Assembly (NCBI GenBank): GCA_007449985.2
Contig: VIIQ02000005.1
Span: 868,001-932,000 of the forward strand
Length of the DNA: 64,000 nt
Direction of reading: 5' to 3'
Source: Desmodesmus armatus
Taxonomy: Eukaryota > Chlorophyta > Chlorophyceae > Sphaeropleales > Scenedesmaceae
The notes under the pieces were generated by a model. It was not told where the DNA came from. It did no database searches and saw only the letters and a list, made by a program, of their open reading frames with translations. Made by a program: the position numbers and the translations under genes. Below, one piece after another: positions 1 through 11,625 of the stretch (the stretch's first letter is position 1; each line of letters starts with the position of its first letter).

Positions 1-654
1 GGCGGTGTTGGCAACGTTGGGAGTGCATCCTGCCCTATCGACTGCAGTCAGGGTCAAGCCAAAGCTGGGCCACCCAGTGCTGGGCTGCTGGCAGGTGACT
101 GTCACCTGAGCAGGTGAGCCTGTACCCACGGCTGGCACAAAGCAGCAGAAACAGAGCGGAGGCACAGACGTATCAGTCATGCACTTCACCAAACCGCCAG
201 TCAATGAACTGCATCATGCCTGTTAGGGTGCAAGATGCCACCGCAGTCAATAACTCTGTGCAGATGTTCTGTGGTTGGGCTGGCTGATATGCTTCAAGCT
301 CCTTGCTCCAGGGCTTCCGCCCCGCCTGCACCACTCACTTGCGATGCTTGGGGTTGCGGTGCAAGCCACTGCCAAGTTGGTGGTTGTCGGCACCAGGTTG
401 AACTGCGCTGCAGCACCAGTGCTTGCCAGTGTGTAGGTGAGGGCCACAGTGGGGTCGGAGGAACACAGCGCAAGTGAAGAGAGGCTGGTGCGTGTGAGGG
501 TTGCGTTTTGTGAGACGTTGAAGGTGGTGGACAGACTGGCGCTGCCTGCACCACAGCTGCTGCCACCTGCGTTCCCCACGCACGAAGGTGCTGCAGATGT
601 AGCGTGGTATGCTACAGCTGCTGGGACCAGATATGCCAGATTGTGAAGTCCAGG
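1..654 (-). CDS. Partial gene for a Thr/Ser-rich, Cys-containing probable secreted protein
   Basis: Two exons can be read on the minus strand: 654-339 and 119 to beyond the left edge. They are joined by a GT-AG intron (338-120) that keeps the frame (phase 1). The peptide is rich in Ala, Ser, Thr and Val with regularly spaced cysteines, for example ASSPAQVTVTCQQPSTGW across the junction and FNVSQNATLT with two possible N-glycosylation sites in exon 1. This looks like an extracellular beta-sandwich or cell-wall protein. I do not recognise a named family. The 5' end is not found: the exon at 654 seems to begin after an acceptor (ggtggcag), so more exons should lie to the right. The 3' end is outside the window. 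The splice reading and composition are seen directly; the secreted nature is inferred. Confidence 0.45.
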
Positions 655-1919
655 CTGCCACCAGAGAAACGGACAGTTATAAGCGCTTACGTGTGTTTAT
701 AACGGTCGCACGGGGCCTCACCGCACTGCACCGGTCTGGGTGATGAGCAGCGGTCTCCGGGTACTGTCTTGTCTTGTCTTACGATGGCACCAGCGCGTGC
801 CTTGGAGTTCTATTTGCAATCTGTGGTCCTATAGGTCACAATTGTGAGGCATATGTGGCGCTGAGGCTCCTCATCAGGCGAGTCACTCCAGTTGGGGTTC
901 AAGGCCACCAATTGCAATGTGGGGTTCAAGGCGCCTTGCGATTGGTTGCAACCGACAGCTGACCGTCCGACCACAAACAAGCAATCTTCAACGGCTTTTC
1001 AACAGCTCAATGTATAGTTATTGTGTATCAGGTTGCACATTGTTGTACCGCTGACCCTGCCCCTTGCTGTCACAGACTCCAGTTTGTCCATCACGTTGCA
1101 GTCAGTTCAGGTGAAGCGCGTGCAGTGAGGCCATAGGCCTGCACAACGGGTTGTCACAAATGAAAGCGTCAGCGAGACTTCTGCTGACACGTTGAAGCCT
1201 TAGGCACCTGCACCAGTACCAGCACCAGCACCAACACGGTCGATGCCCTCACCCTTACACCCCCCCACTCAGCTCAGCTGCATAACCGACACCATGGATG
1301 CAGCACGTGAGCAGCACACCACACTGCTGGCTGCCAAGGTACTGACTGCATCCCTAGTCACTGCTGACGCTCAACACCACGGACACAGCCACCAGCACAC
1401 CACGACCGTCACTCTCCCCTGCCAGCCCACTGGGGCGGCAGCCCAACCATGTCAATAGGGACTGCACCGCCAACATGTGAGCATGCAGCTTCATGCGCTC
1501 TTGACAGCACACGGCGCGTGCTAACACCCTGAGACACTCGAACGTGGACGGGCTTGGCATGCAGATGACAGCTGGCACTGGCTATCCTGCTATGCAGGCA
1601 ACACCACTTCAAGCATGCTGATGCCATCAGTGACGCTGGATATTACCACAAAAAGTACGCTGCTCTCCCCAAGTGATAAAATGGCAGCCCACACACACCT
1701 TTCCACTCAACACTAGACAAAATGAGAGGAAGTGGCGAGCAGTCCCTCAAAGTTTGCAACACATGCTGCAATGTGACTGCAGTGCACATATGCAAGCAGG
1801 GCTACCATGCATCGAATGATGCATCAATGAACAACAAAACACCCAACTCAACTGCCAGCGTAATTGTTGCTGGTTGCAAGACAGATCACCACCGCAAGAC
1901 ACATCTGCACCATGCCACC
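655..1919. other. Region without a firm gene; possible degenerate exon copies
   Basis: No complete gene is supported here. On the minus strand a short reading near 1,110-1,195 (FNVSAEVSLTLSFVTT) resembles the FNVS-containing exon of the partial gene to the left. A second reading at about 1,300-1,440 (VVLSVSSD followed by a stop and GCSQ) resembles its TLTAVDRAGC segment but is interrupted. These may be upstream exons or decayed duplicates. The rest, including 1,640-1,919, would be the 3' flank of the carboxypeptidase gene. Confidence 0.25.
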
Positions 1920-4900
1920 TCACGCCACAGCAACAGCAGCCTGTGGTTGCTTGTGTGGGCTACTGTCCAGGCCAGACAAGGCCGGATGCTGCTGTTGCTG
2001 CTGGGAGGGCGCCTCCTTGTGCTGCTGCTGGTGTTGCCGTTGGGCTGCCTGCACCTCAAACTCATCCAGGCCCTGTTCAGCTGACTCAATCCATGTCTCA
2101 ATCATGCGCTGGGACACCACTGGACGGTCGTGAGGGACCTGCAGTGAAGCAAGCCACACAGCAAGCACTGGCTGGAACCACAAATGCACCCACTTGCTGA
2201 AGGGTCTAGCAGTCAACAAGGAGGGAGACACTCTGCAAACGCCCCAGCCAACATGTGTCAGTCCCTCTGCCTGCATGTCAGAGTCATGCCCAGCAGCATA
2301 ATGCACTGCTCCCACCAAGCCAGTCCCATCACAATGCCTCCACAATCAGTGAAAACCACCGTGTTCAGCGTCAACCTCAATTATTGCCAGACCTTTGAAA
2401 GTGCAGCGGCAAGCCAGCTAGCAGCCAGCAGCCAGCCGACACAAGCCAGGCATCAGGTGCTCACCATGTGTCCTGCATTGCGTATGATGAGGTGTGTGAG
2501 GTGCTTGTGTGTCTTCAGGTAGCCTAGTATCTGGGACCCAAACAGCTCATCCCGCCACAGCCGCCGCTCAGCGGTGTTGAAAGCAGTGTGGCCCGGCCTG
2601 CAGCAGCAGTACAGCAATAGGGCAGAGGTGAGGAAAGTGAAGGTCAGATGGGTCGCTGCCGCAAGGCATTCCATTCAGGCATGCACAGGCAGTTGCGGGT
2701 TAGAGCTCACAGGGGTGCGCACACCAGGACCGCGACATACATGCCGGGGGGGGGGGGACGCACTGCCTCTAAGCTGCACGCACGTGTTGCCAGTTACAAG
2801 CAGCGGTGTGCGCCCTTGTGCTTTTGACTGAACCCTTGCTCACAGGTTTGCAGGCACTATAACATTGCCACACGCACCTGCCCCCATCTCACCGCCAAAC
2901 ATAGCCGCCCTGTCCATGACACCCCCACCCGCTCTCACAGCTCACCACTGCAGCTTGGAGATCCAAGCCTCATTCGAGGCCACGCCACACTCTGCATCAA
3001 ACTGTCCCTGGTACAGCAGCACGTGGCTGCGGTCCAGCAGGTCAGGCACAAGGTTGGCCACACTCTTCATCACGTCATGGCCCAGAATTGCATCCACCTC
3101 CTTGCTGCACGCGGCATACACCAGGTCCGACGGGGCGTTGATGTTGGCCTTCACCTCTGAGGGCGGGGAGTTCAAGGGGACCAGGGAGGGGTACAAAAAA
3201 GCGGCGAGGCTGAGTTGGGTGGGTGGGCAAACCGAGACCAGCCACAGTATAATGTATGCGGGGGGATCGTGGCTGGCGCCGGCATAGTTACAAAAGTGTG
3301 TTCGGGTCAGCGTTGCACAACAGGGCAGTGGGAGTTGCAGGGTGTACGAGGGCATGTCGCAGGTAATACAGACAGTGCCGTTTTCCCTCCGGCTCAGTCT
3401 TCACTCGGGCAACACTACCCTTCCCTCCATAACACCACCCTCCCCGTCCTCTTCCTCACCTGGCAGGTTGAGGTATGTGCTGACCCTGTCCTCAGCATCA
3501 TAGCCCTTGTCGCGCCTGATGTCCTCCAGTGTGGCGCTGCCTGATGCCTGGGTGATGTAGGCCAGCAGCTCATCACTGCGCTTGCGGGCCTTGCTCCACT
3601 GCCTGCTGCGCACCAGCTCAACCACCTCAGCCTGAATGGCCTCAGCCTCCAGCCGCTGACGGGTGTCGATGAGGCCTAGGTTGAACGCAACTTCAGCCTA
3701 AGAAGTCAAAGGTGGAGGGGGGTGAGAGGCAGGAGCGGGAGGCATGGGGCGCAGGGTGTCAGGGAAAAATGATGCGGGAGGAAAGCTGCACGCACTTCCA
3801 CAAGGAGAAGCAGGTGATAGGAGAGTCTACGTGGGCCTTGTGTCAACGAAAGCTGCCGCACAAACCAACCCACACGCCCTCCCACCAGCGGCACCATAAG
3901 CCACACCAACGCCCCTGCACAGCCCCTCTCCCTTGTCACCCCCACCCACCTGCACCAGTGTCTGCTCCACAGCCTCTGTGAAGCCATTGCCTATCGCCAG
4001 CCCACCCAGCCTGAACACAGGGGCCTCCACGTCAGCAGGCAGCGCCCGCACCTTGCGCAGCTTGTGGGCAGTGCCGTCAGCCATAGCAGCAGCCTGAACG
4101 ATGTAGTGGGCAATGCTGGGGACGTACTTGCCTGCATAGCTCTGGTGGGGTTGGTGCAAACGCAAGCAAGGAAACCACACAAGCAGCAGCAGGCGCAGAG
4201 CACAGTACTCTTGATGGGCCAGCCAGCACGTCAACCTGTCAGCTGGCACACACGCGTGCAGTCGACCTATGTATGGGCGACACATCCCGCACACACAAAA
4301 GGGACACTCACAGAAGGTGCCACAGCACGCTGCCTAGGCTGCACACACAGCATGCAAATCAACCGGCACAGCGAGCCTCAACCGTTTATGCGGGATGTGT
4401 TGCTATTGGTCCATTTATCGCCCTGCTCTTGCCCATGCGCACAGGGCCGCGCTCACTGCTAAGAGCGCGCAGGAGAATGCTTGCAACCCTGCTGGTCCGA
4501 CTGCCCCGCCCCTGCAGCTGCCCCCCCCCTGCTGCCAGCCGTGTGCTGTGCGCACCTCTCCTGTGATGTACAGGGGCCTGTCCTTGTAATGCTCATGCAC
4601 ACTGTAGAACTCCTGTAGTGATGCATACAGGTCCCTGGCCACACCCAGCTCATTGTTGGGAATGGGCTGACTCCCTGCATGACACAGCACGACACAGCAC
4701 AGCATGACATCATGTGGTGCAAGGCAGACGATGCTGTGCTGTCACGTTCAGTTGCTTGCTGTGTGGATTGAGCTCTCGCATCGGAGGAAATGCTTGTCCT
4801 GCTAATCACATAACACGCTAGCCCTCACATCCAACATAGGCGCACGCACGCACTCTGGGCGCACGGCAACCAACCCTGTATGGACCATCGTGTGCAACAT

Positions 4901-5946
4901 GGCACGCCACAGCCCTCACCGGCCACACTGAAGCCTGTGCCAATGGGTTGGTCCACGAACAGCATCCCATACTGCCTGTTCCAGCGGCCAGGGTTTTGCT
5001 GCAGGGAGAGGTCTTTCTGCAGGGCATAGGGCCCATTGAGGTAGAACGTGCCAAACAGGCTCGAGCAGCCAGGACCACCCTGCAGGGAGGGGGGCAGGCA
5101 GCAGTGAGCAGAAGCAGCAACTCTAGGTTGCCTTGCACAAGCATGGCTGCCCTGGGGGGTGGCGCACCCTGGCAGATGTCTGGATCATCCAGCAGGCATG
5201 GCGCAGTGTTGGGTGATGCTGTGACGCACTGTACATCACTATGGTCATTGTGGCAAACATGGGTTGACGTGTGCTTCGATGGCACAGAGGAAGCGACTGC
5301 TGCTGCCTCCTGCTGCTGCTGCTGCTGCTGCTGGGTCAGGTAGGCATGCTGCACTGCTCCTATTAGCTGCTGAGACACCCAAACTGTCCTCGCAGGTCCC
5401 TGCCAAATGCTGGTAGAACCTGATGGAGGAGTTGGTGCTTCGCCTGACATCAGGTGCAAAGATTTCGGACTTGTTGCCTTGCCAGCTACGGCAGCGTGTC
5501 AGCTGCATGGCTGGCATGAGCCTGCTGCCGGCAAGGGTGTTCAGGAGCACCAGGCGGCACCCTCCTTTGGCGGGCCTTATGTAGCAATTGACCGAAGCCC
5601 TCCCACCCGGCTCACCTGGAGCCACAGAATGATTGGAGCCTTCTTCACGTTGGGATAAGGGCCTGCACACAACCATGACCAAAGCAGCCGTCAGCTTGCT
5701 GCTGCACTGTAGACTCGCTGCCAGCACTGCTGCATCAGCAGGTTGACTGCTTGACAGTGTTGTGCATCACTCACTATCAGCTTCGTAGTACTGATAGTAG
5801 ATCTTGCTGCCAGCATTCCGCTCCACGTCCAAATAGCCTGCATGGGTTGGATTGGGGAGGTCCCCCGCACTCAAGGGCTTTGCTGCCACTGCTGCTGCAC
5901 ACGCTGCCAGCAGGCACAGCAGCCTCTGTGTGTGTGTTATCCTCAT
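1920..5946 (-). CDS. Serine carboxypeptidase (peptidase family S10, CPVL-like)
   Basis: A secreted or vacuolar exopeptidase that removes C-terminal residues. Nine exons read in phase: 5946-5775, 5662-5616, 5079-4920, 4674-4556, 4141-3950, 3697-3460, 3156-2946, 2597-2465, 2138-1920, giving 496 aa, a normal S10 length. Residues 1-22 (MRITHTQRLLCLLAACAAAVAA) form a signal peptide, which decides the start. The oxyanion-hole motif GGPGCSS is at 74-80. The catalytic triad is Ser167 in GESYAGKYVPS (split by an intron after GE), Asp363 in YQGQFDAECGV and His423 in RNAGHMVPHDRP. The AERRLW and IGTGFS segments match vitellogenic-like carboxypeptidases. The last ~45 residues are a Gln-rich tail not usual for the family. 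Substrate preference cannot be read from the sequence. Confidence 0.93.
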
Positions 5947-6979
5947 CAAGCACGTATGTATCACTTTGCGCCTAATAGCCGCGCCGGAAAGTGCCAGCTG
6001 ACAGGGGACAGCACACCCACACCACGTGTGACAGCAGTCCGATACGGCTAGTCACGAACCAGCGCAACTATGCGCAGCGACGTGCACAACAGAGTTTGGG
6101 TGTGGCTTCGGTTTTGCTGGGGCTTACTCTGCGTGCCCTTGGTCAAAACCGTCCGGTCAACTCCCCACCGTCGGTGTTGTCACTTCGTGCTGTTCACAGT
6201 GTCAGAGGATTAAACTGCACCAAAACTGCTTGTGTACCTCAGACGGGGTCTCTGGTGTGCGTGCAATACGTTATATGGTTGAAAGCCAGGAAATGGCAGA
6301 GCAACTACGCTGGTGGTATCAACTGCAGCTTTATGCACCTGGAAGCCTGGAGCAGGGGTGATTCAAGCAGTCAAGCACGAGGTGATTGCAGTCAGGCATC
6401 GTTGATAGCTACTCCTGCTTTTGTGCACACATCCTGCATTCCCAGCCTCCCTGCCACTGCTACCCTGATCACTCAGCTCCAGGTTCTGCAGCTGCACACA
6501 AAGCACGAAGCAGATGCGATGCACTAGCCTGAGCAGCTGCATGCTCCGTTTGTGTTGATTCCTGGTAAAAGTAACCCCCCTTTCCTTAGGGGTGGACCCT
6601 GCACTAGTGTAGTACTGACAACACCCTGGACACCGTCCCGTAGTACAAGCATCGAGTGCTGCACCTGACCTTGGTGTGGCATGAACTACAGAGATGCTCA
6701 ATCCATGCGGGTGCCAGCCTGCACGCCATGCAGGTAGTGCTTTCGCACGGCATGGCACCAACTGACACCGTGCTGATGGGCAACACGCCCAACAAGTCAC
6801 AAACTGCCTGCAGTTTGCGAGTTGTACACATGCCAGGACCCCATTCTCAAGTTGGAAATTGCAGTGGAGGGTGCACCTTCGAGTAGTTCTGGTCTCTGAC
6901 TGGAACAGCCTGCTACAGAAATCGACAAAAGGCGCAGCAGGACCTGGGCGCCTGCATGTTGACCCACTGGGTGTGTGGC
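5947..6979. other. 5' flank of the carboxypeptidase gene, no gene seen
   Basis: About 1 kb between the carboxypeptidase start and the first satellite array. It should hold the carboxypeptidase promoter (minus strand). I see no supported reading frame, RNA gene or element. The open frames here are short and compositionally unconvincing. Confidence 0.4.
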
Positions 6980-8594
6980 GCACATGAGTAGTCTCCTGCT
7001 GCCACGTGAGCGCTCAGGAGTGTGCACCAAAGGCGTGATCAGCACAGGTGATCAGTGAAAATTGTTTTTATATTGCTGGCTGGGGTATGCAGTGTGGTGG
7101 CTCATGTGGGCTCACACCCAGACACGCCGCTTGCTCAAGGTGGAGCCTGTCGCCAGTGCCGTGGTAGTCTCATGTGTCACCTTGAGCGCTCCAGTGTGTG
7201 CTCTTGAGGTCTGGTAAGCACACAACACTAGGCTGAAAGCTGGAAATATTGCGGGTTGGTGTTGGGGCCGTGTGTCACCCCACCCCCACCCCAGACACTG
7301 CCCTTCTCGTTCCGTCACTGCGGCGCTGTAGTAGTCTCATTCATGACATTGAGCATGCAGATATGTGCAATCAAGGCAAGGCATGCTCACACAACTGTAT
7401 CACACCGTGGACAATTGGGGGCCTTCCTGTTTGACATTTTACATATGGTAGCACTCACCCCACACTGCTACTCATCACGTACAGGCATGCGCTGACACCG
7501 CGGCGCTGTTTCGCAGAATACCCTGCAGCAGTTTCTAGCGTCGCCTCATGCCTACATTTTCATGCAGTACAGGTCTGGCAAGCACACACGCCCAGAACAC
7601 AAGGCAGCTGAATTACAAATTGGTGATGTCATGTTTACCCCCACCCACACCTGCCGCGGTATACACAACAGTACAATTGGTGTCATTTTTGCGCCCTGCT
7701 GTAGTAGTCTCATGCATCGCCACACGCTTGCACATGTGTGCAGTACAGGTCTGGCCAGCACGCATGGTAACTACAGAATATGTAAATAATACATGGTAGT
7801 GGTGTGCGGCATGTGTTTCCCCGTCCACACCTGCTAGATACCCTCAAGACCACAATATCTGCATGTGATGTGCGCCCCGCGCTGTAGTAGTCTCATGCGT
7901 TGTCTTGGGCGTGCAGATGAGTGCAGCAGAGGTCTAGTAAGCGCACATAAGCCCCACACAAGGCAGACAATTTGCAGGTTGACGCCGGTTGGCATGTTGC
8001 ATACACCTCCCCTAGACACTGCTTGTCCAGGGTCATGATCTTTGACGTGTTGGAAGGGCTACGCCGGAGTAGTTCATGCATCTTGTAAAGGCTCAGATGA
8101 GTCTGCTTCTGATTTGCAAGCATGGATACACACATTGTGGATTGACTAATTGCTGGTTGGCCCCCTGTGCTACGTTACTGCTACCCCCACAGTCACCCCA
8201 TGTGTGGCCCCTGCATGCAGTGCCTCCGAGGCACTGTGTGTCTGCAGTAGTGGAGTAGTCTCCTGCTGTGGCGTGAGCGCTCAGGAGTGTGCGCCAAAGG
8301 CCTGATCAGCACAGGTGATCAGTGAAAATTGTTTATATATTGCTGGCTGGGGTATGCAGTGTGGTAGCTCATGTGGGCTCACACCCACTCCAGACATGCC
8401 GCTTGCTCAAGGTGGAGCCTGTGCCAGTGCCGTGGTAGTCTCATGCGTCACCTTGAGCGCTCCAGTGTGTGCTCTTGAGGTCTGGTAAGCACACAACACT
8501 AGGCTGAAAGCTGGAAATATTGCAGGTTGGGGCCCTCTTACGTGTGTCACCCCACACCCACCCCAGACACTGCCCTTCTCGTTCCGTCACTGGC
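6980..8594. repeat. Satellite array 1: ~180-bp monomers in a 7-monomer higher-order repeat
   Basis: A shared core (variants of tgtagtagtctcatgc) recurs at about 6986, 7161, 7329, 7525, 7701, 7884, 8066, 8253 and 8432, a spacing of 167-196 bp. The text after each core differs, defining types g, h, b, c, d, e, f and then g, h again. The second g-h pair (8253-8594) is nearly identical to the first (6986-7309), so the higher-order period is about 1,267-1,271 bp. Common monomer parts include ggtctggtaagcacacaac and stretches of cacccacacc. Homology stops sharply near 8,594, after cgttccgtcactg. No coding capacity is evident. The array lies between the carboxypeptidase 5' end and the ankyrin gene 3' end. 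Confidence 0.85.
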
Positions 8595-8702
8595 GTCCCA
8601 CCTTACGCCCATCTTAACCCCCCTCACACCGGGTTCCATGCCCCGGAATATTACGAGTGCGACTTTCCCCTCGTTACTGGTAACAGCAGCGGCCCCAAGA
8701 GG

Positions 8703-8707
8703 TTACA
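8703..8707 (-). promoter_or_regulatory. Putative TGTAA poly(A) signal of the ankyrin gene
   Basis: TGTAA on the minus strand, 92 bp beyond the ankyrin stop codon. TGTAA is the known chlorophycean poly(A) signal. Assignment is by position only. Confidence 0.4.
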
Positions 8708-8798
8708 ATCATTAGCAGGTTGAGGCACAACCACTGGCCCATCTGCTTCAGTTGGTGCTGCTGCTCCGAGCACTGCGAGTCGCAATGCCTGCGCAGGA

Positions 8799-10570
8799 TC
8801 ACTTTTTCTTGGCCTTTGCCTTCTTGGCTGCCAGGGCGGCAGCCTTGGCTGCGGCAGCTTCAGCAGCGCGCTTGGCTTCCTCCTCAGCCTGCGCAGGACA
8901 CAGCAAGACATGACCGGAAATCAGACTGCCTGAGGCACACTGTGAACCACCTCTCCAAGAGTCACACCCTGGGGATGCACATGTACCTGTCTGTGTGCAG
9001 CGGTGACAACCTGAGCCAAATTCTTGCTTTGTGTCTGTTAAGCCGATCAGGTTTGGCCCTGCTACGGGCGCACCTGTCGTCGCTCCTGCTCTGCCCGCTC
9101 TGCTGCCAGTGCTGCTGCTGCTGCCTCCCTAGCTGCCGCCTCGCGGGCGTCCTCTGCTTCGTCCTCCGCATGCCGCCTGCGCTCCGCTGCAGCATTGCGT
9201 TCCAACGCCGCCTGCTGCCTGTGAAGGGGTGGGTGGGGTGGGTGAGGGGAGTGGTTGACACCAGGGCGTGTGGGTGTATATGATAGACTGGGCATGAAGA
9301 AAGTGAAAGGAGGCCAGGGTCCAAGGGCCAAGGATAGGCACGGCTGCCAACACTGGGACGATTTTGCTTGCCCTTGCCACTTGCTCAGCTTGCTGTCAGC
9401 AGTGGTCACCGCGCATGGGGCAACCACACCACCATGCATGCTGGGTAAGTGCGCGCCTGCTGCAGATTGCTGCAAAGGTCTCACAGTGGCACGCCAACCC
9501 CAGATTCCAGGCTTCAGGTGTTGAATGCCATGCCTGTGCAGGGTTGTCCGGCAGCACCTGAGTGAGTCATGCCAGCACCCACAAACATTATGCTTGCTGT
9601 CATCTTATGACGTGCAGGCAGCACTCACTCTGCTTGTGCCGCCAGTGCTGCGCTCTCCTTTGCTGCCATGCTTTGCTGCCGCCGCAGCTTGAGTGATGCC
9701 TGCAGGCGCTGCCGCTCCTCAGGGCCCCCCTCCTGCAGCTGCAACAGGCACTGCCGCACAGCACTGCCTCTCCGTGACAGCGCCAGGGGTGTGTGACCAT
9801 AGCTGTTGGCTACTTGCAGGTCAGCACCACACACCAGCAACAACTGCACAGCCTGCACAACATGCACATACACGGCATGTCAATGCACACACCAGCAGAG
9901 TGCGCACATAATCGCCAAGAACAGTGTTCAGCACAGTGTTGGTAGGTATCAGCCTGTGCTGGTGCATCCATCACTCATCAGCATTTGACAGTTGCATTTT
10001 TCTGCAGCTCAGCCAGTACACTGCCCAAGATGGTGTTGCATCAAGGCTACATAATGCCCTGCGCACCTCTAGATGGTCTGCAGAGGCTGCTAAGTGGATG
10101 GGCCTGTTGCCTACATCTCCCATGGAGTTGACGTCCCCCCCAGCATTGATTAGCTGCTGCAGGATGTCAACGTCCCCCCTGTATGCTGCCCAGTGCATGC
10201 CCATGTCCTGCGCTGGGGTGCGGCTGAGGGCTGAGGCACCATGGTCCAACAGGGTTTCAACGCCAGCTGTCCAGCCCATGCGCACAGCATGCTGCCTGCA
10301 AGACCAATCAAAGCATGATTCACTGGGCTACTGAAACACAACGGTCATAGTCTCCAGAGCTTGTACTGTCAACATCAGGCTTCTGCTGTGGCTACGTGGC
10401 AGCAAAAAGGATCAGAGATGACTGGATAAACTGACTACTCACAAAGGAACGAGGCCTGATGGTCCTGCTGACTCCAGCACTTCATCTGCTCCAGAATCCA
10501 GGACCTGCTGCAGACCTGCTGCATCTCTCTGCTTGATGCAGCCCACAAGCTGGGCTGCAGAGCATGTCAT
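8799..10570 (-). CDS. Ankyrin-repeat protein with Ala/Glu/Lys-rich C-terminal coiled coil
   Basis: Five exons read in phase: 10570-10443, 10295-10067, 9852-9629, 9218-9074, 8888-8799, giving 271 aa. The first ~150 residues carry about four ankyrin repeats, with typical text such as GMHWAAYRGDVDILQQLINAG, NRPIHLAASADHLEAVQLLL (joined across an intron) and YGHTPLALSRRG. From about residue 165 the protein turns into a charged helix rich in Ala, Glu, Arg and Gln (ERNAAAERRRHAEDEAEDAR), and it ends in a Lys-rich tail (KKAKAKKK). The ankyrin part should bind a protein partner; the partner and location are unknown. The ATG at 10570 is the only good start ahead of the first repeat. A TGTAA motif lies 92 bp after the stop. 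Confidence 0.82.
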
Positions 10571-11625
10571 CACGGCATTTTGTCAGCTATTTGGCCCTTT
10601 TGAGCAAGCTCATCTGCACATCATGTCAAGAGTCTCACCTACTACGTTTTGCGTGTGCTTGTTGGGTGTGTGGCAGCTTGCAGCATTGCTGAATGTGCTG
10701 CGAGGCATCTTGATCGCTGCAGAACAAGATTTGGTACCAAAATTGGTAATTGAACAGTGCCTAGCGTGCTTACACGATAAGCAACTGATGTCTTGCTACA
10801 GCGTTTAGTCATTGCTACAGCCACGTCTGCACCATACTGGCAGGAACCCTGCTTCCGGTTTTTGTGAGGTTTCGATCAATCACATGTCCAGGAGGCGCGC
10901 GACGTTTCGTGGCACAGCTTGTGGCGGCGAACACCTCTTTCAATCCACCCGCCGGTGATGCAGCATATTGACAGCACCTTGTGCTTGGCACCAGAAGACC
11001 ACCTGAACCACACACGTCCCGCAATACCTTGACAAGTATGATGGTGCTCTGTGCTGTGCTGTCCGCAGCAATGTTCAAGCAGGGCCTGCATGATTCAAGA
11101 GGGGCTAAGTGAGACAGAAAACCCAGTGCGCCGCCTCGAAGCCTGCAACCGTGGCAGCCAAGGGGCCTCGACGAGAGCGAACACATGAACCATAGGTTGT
11201 GGGGTAGGGGACCTGCCCCACAATCCTGTAGCCAGGGACGCACACATGCCCCTCAATTGACGGTCATATGCTGTGCTTTGTGCAACACTAGCATCCGGAT
11301 TGAGGGGCAACCACTCCGAGCTGCAGACCTGCGCGAGGCAGCCCTTGAAAACTGGGAAGAGCGGTGTAAGACTGCACCAGTGAACCATACCAACATGACT
11401 AAAACTACACAGAAAATGAGGTGAGGCAGCTGGGCCTGTGCCTGAGCGTGGTCACACCACACTGTCCACAACATCTCTGCTTCAACACAATGAGTAAGTA
11501 TGGTACACAACACCTGTGTGATGTACAAGGTCCGATGAAATTGACATGGCGGCATGTGTGCATGCCTTGCAACCATGCAGCTCAACAAGCATCCCACTGC
11601 AGCTACCGTGCAAGTCCGCTGTATG
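10571..11625. other. Intergenic: ankyrin 5' flank and OPR gene 3' flank
   Basis: About 1.05 kb between two minus-strand genes. The longest open frame (10815-11243, minus) starts with GTG, has no family resemblance and no splice support. I see no RNA gene or mobile element. Confidence 0.4.

Noticed and set aside
7112..8258. Small open frames inside the satellite array
   Set aside because: They are not conserved between copies of the same monomer type and have no start context or family resemblance.
6980..8594. CRISPR array or tRNA-derived SINE cluster
   Set aside because: Units are ~180 bp with diverged text, not short repeats with unique spacers, and I see no clear pol III A and B boxes, target-site duplications or poly-A ends.
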